A stretch of 64,000 bases of DNA from positions 2,728,001 to 2,792,000 of the forward strand of contig NC_016604.1 of the NCBI RefSeq assembly GCF_000230895.2, read 5' to 3'. Source of the DNA: Mycolicibacterium rhodesiae NBB3 (GTDB lineage Bacteria > Actinomycetota > Actinomycetes > Mycobacteriales > Mycobacteriaceae). The notes beneath the pieces were generated by a model that ran no database searches, was not told the DNA's origin, and saw only the letters and a program-made list of their open reading frames with translations. A program made the position numbers and the translations under genes. Shown here one piece after another: positions 62,743-64,000 of the stretch; the stretch's first letter is position 1, and every line of letters starts with the position of its first letter.

Positions 62743-63474
62743 GTGCATAGCAGCGCATCCACCGCACCATCGCACGTCCTCGTTGTCGGTGACCACGCGC
62801 ACTGGACTGACCTCCTGGGCGAATACCTTCGCGCTCAGGAGGTGTCGGTGGTGGTCGCCGACAACAATACTGAAGCGCTGGTCACCGCCAAGAAGTTTCA
62901 GCCCCGGATAATCCTCATCGATTTCGATTCGCATGATGGCGACGGCGTGCAGCTCTGCCGTCGAATGCGCACGGTGTCACATGCTCACATCACCATATTG
63001 ACCGCACGAAGTGATGAAGCCACAACGATCGCAGGCCTCGCCGCCGGAGCGGACGACGTGCTGGCGAAGCCATTCACCAGTCGTGAGGTTGTCGCGCGCA
63101 TACAGGCGATTCTGCGCCGCTTCCTTGCGACGCCGAAGGCCGACGCTGTCCGGCCGTATTCCGAGAATGCACCAGGCAGGCAGGTATTCGGGCCGCTTTC
63201 CGTCGACATTGCGCGGCGCGAGGTCTTCGTCGCCGACGAGCAGATCAGCCTGACCCGAACGGAGTTCGAGATTCTGGCGACCCTGGCTCAACGGCCCGGC
63301 GGTGTGACGACCCGTCGAGAGATGTTGGACGCAGTGTGGGGACCGCGCTGGGGCGGCAGCGCCGCCAACATCCACGTGCACATCAGTCAGCTGCGCAGAA
63401 AATTAGGAGACAACCCCGCCAGGCCACTGCTGGTGTTGAACGTACGCGGAATCGGCTACCGGCTAGCGGTGTAG
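62743..63474 (+). CDS. Orphan OmpR-family response regulator with altered receiver
   Basis: A 243-residue regulator from GTG 62743. The receiver starts VLVVGDHAHWTDLLGEYL, again with GDH in place of the acidic DD/DE pair. An Asp remains in IILIDFDSHDGDG, and the Lys in LAKPFTSREV is kept, so this receiver is less degenerate than the one at 32328. The winged helix is intact (LTRTEFEILATLAQRPGGVT, HISQLRRKLGD, RGIGYRLAV). No kinase is adjacent. The shared GDH, shared operator placement and sequence similarity make it a paralogue of 32328. Confidence 0.87.
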   Translation: MHSSASTAPSHVLVVGDHAHWTDLLGEYLRAQEVSVVVADNNTEALVTAKKFQPRIILIDFDSHDGDGVQLCRRMRTVSHAHITILTARSDEATTIAGLAAGADDVLAKPFTSREVVARIQAILRRFLATPKADAVRPYSENAPGRQVFGPLSVDIARREVFVADEQISLTRTEFEILATLAQRPGGVTTRREMLDAVWGPRWGGSAANIHVHISQLRRKLGDNPARPLLVLNVRGIGYRLAV

Positions 63475-63553
63475 CTGCTCCACCCCGCCACCCGTGGTGG
63501 CCCCCCGCCACTGCGCAATCCGGACGTCCTAGTGGTCGCGAGCGACCCGACGT

Positions 63554-64000
<447 letters not shown>

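Overview
The window looks like chromosomal DNA of a Mycobacterium/Mycolicibacterium-type actinobacterium. It has high G+C, GTG/TTG starts and coupled ATGA/GTGA junctions. It encodes an antigen 85 mycolyltransferase, a resuscitation-promoting factor, RipA/RipC-type endopeptidases, an LdtB (LdtMt2)-like L,D-transpeptidase, an MmcO-type multicopper oxidase and mycobacterial lipoproteins. No rRNA, tRNA or CRISPR array was seen.

Region 1 (1-9069) is ordinary catabolic DNA. It holds a Gfo/Idh/MocA oxidoreductase, a paired long/short acyl-CoA dehydrogenase, a thiamine-diphosphate enzyme, an aldehyde dehydrogenase, a small ABM/DUF1330-like protein, an amidohydrolase, a two-domain glyoxalase/VOC protein and an SDR protein that lacks the usual catalytic Tyr.

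Region 2 (about 9140 to about 22370) is a Tn7-like element: tniQ, tnsA, tnsB, tnsC on the plus strand and a second, larger tniQ on the minus strand. An XRE regulator follows. A CCCTACTAGTRG-type palindrome lies before the tns operon, between tniQ2 and the XRE gene, and before the first cargo gene. The cargo is a set of small unknown proteins, including a 33-residue Cys-rich one and an orphan antitoxin-like protein. The region ends against a trxB gene cut off after about 90 codons.

Region 3 (22344-30000 and 43550-48490) is copper and redox handling: a P-type ATPase, an HMA chaperone, a secreted metal-locus protein with a CsoR/RicR-like operator, a cupredoxin lipoprotein, a DUF305 lipoprotein, a two-component system, MmcO, and an adenylate cyclase with a C-terminal YHS domain.

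Region 4 (29757-64000, interleaved with region 3) is a cell-envelope set: four L,D-transpeptidases, four NlpC/P60 proteins, an M23 peptidase, a partial Rpf, antigen 85, apolipoprotein N-acyltransferase, and remnants of a polysaccharide deacetylase and MltG. Two BlaI-M56 pairs (51688-53012 and 55255-56585) sit inside it. Many promoters carry a 17-bp element of the form TAC-N3-N5-N3-GTA (for example TACTAT-GACAA-ATAGTA or TACGTA-GTACA-TACGTA). At several promoters two copies overlap by a shared TA, a 15-bp phase. My main inference is that these are operators of the two BlaI proteins, and that the island is a BlaI-controlled envelope-remodelling regulon. It also includes two paralogous two-helix membrane proteins and two degenerate orphan response regulators. 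Both M56 proteins lack a penicillin-binding sensor domain, and no beta-lactamase gene is present, so the inducing signal is unknown.

Several genes are broken. Some breaks are single-base shifts in or near homopolymer runs and may be sequencing errors; others are real truncations.
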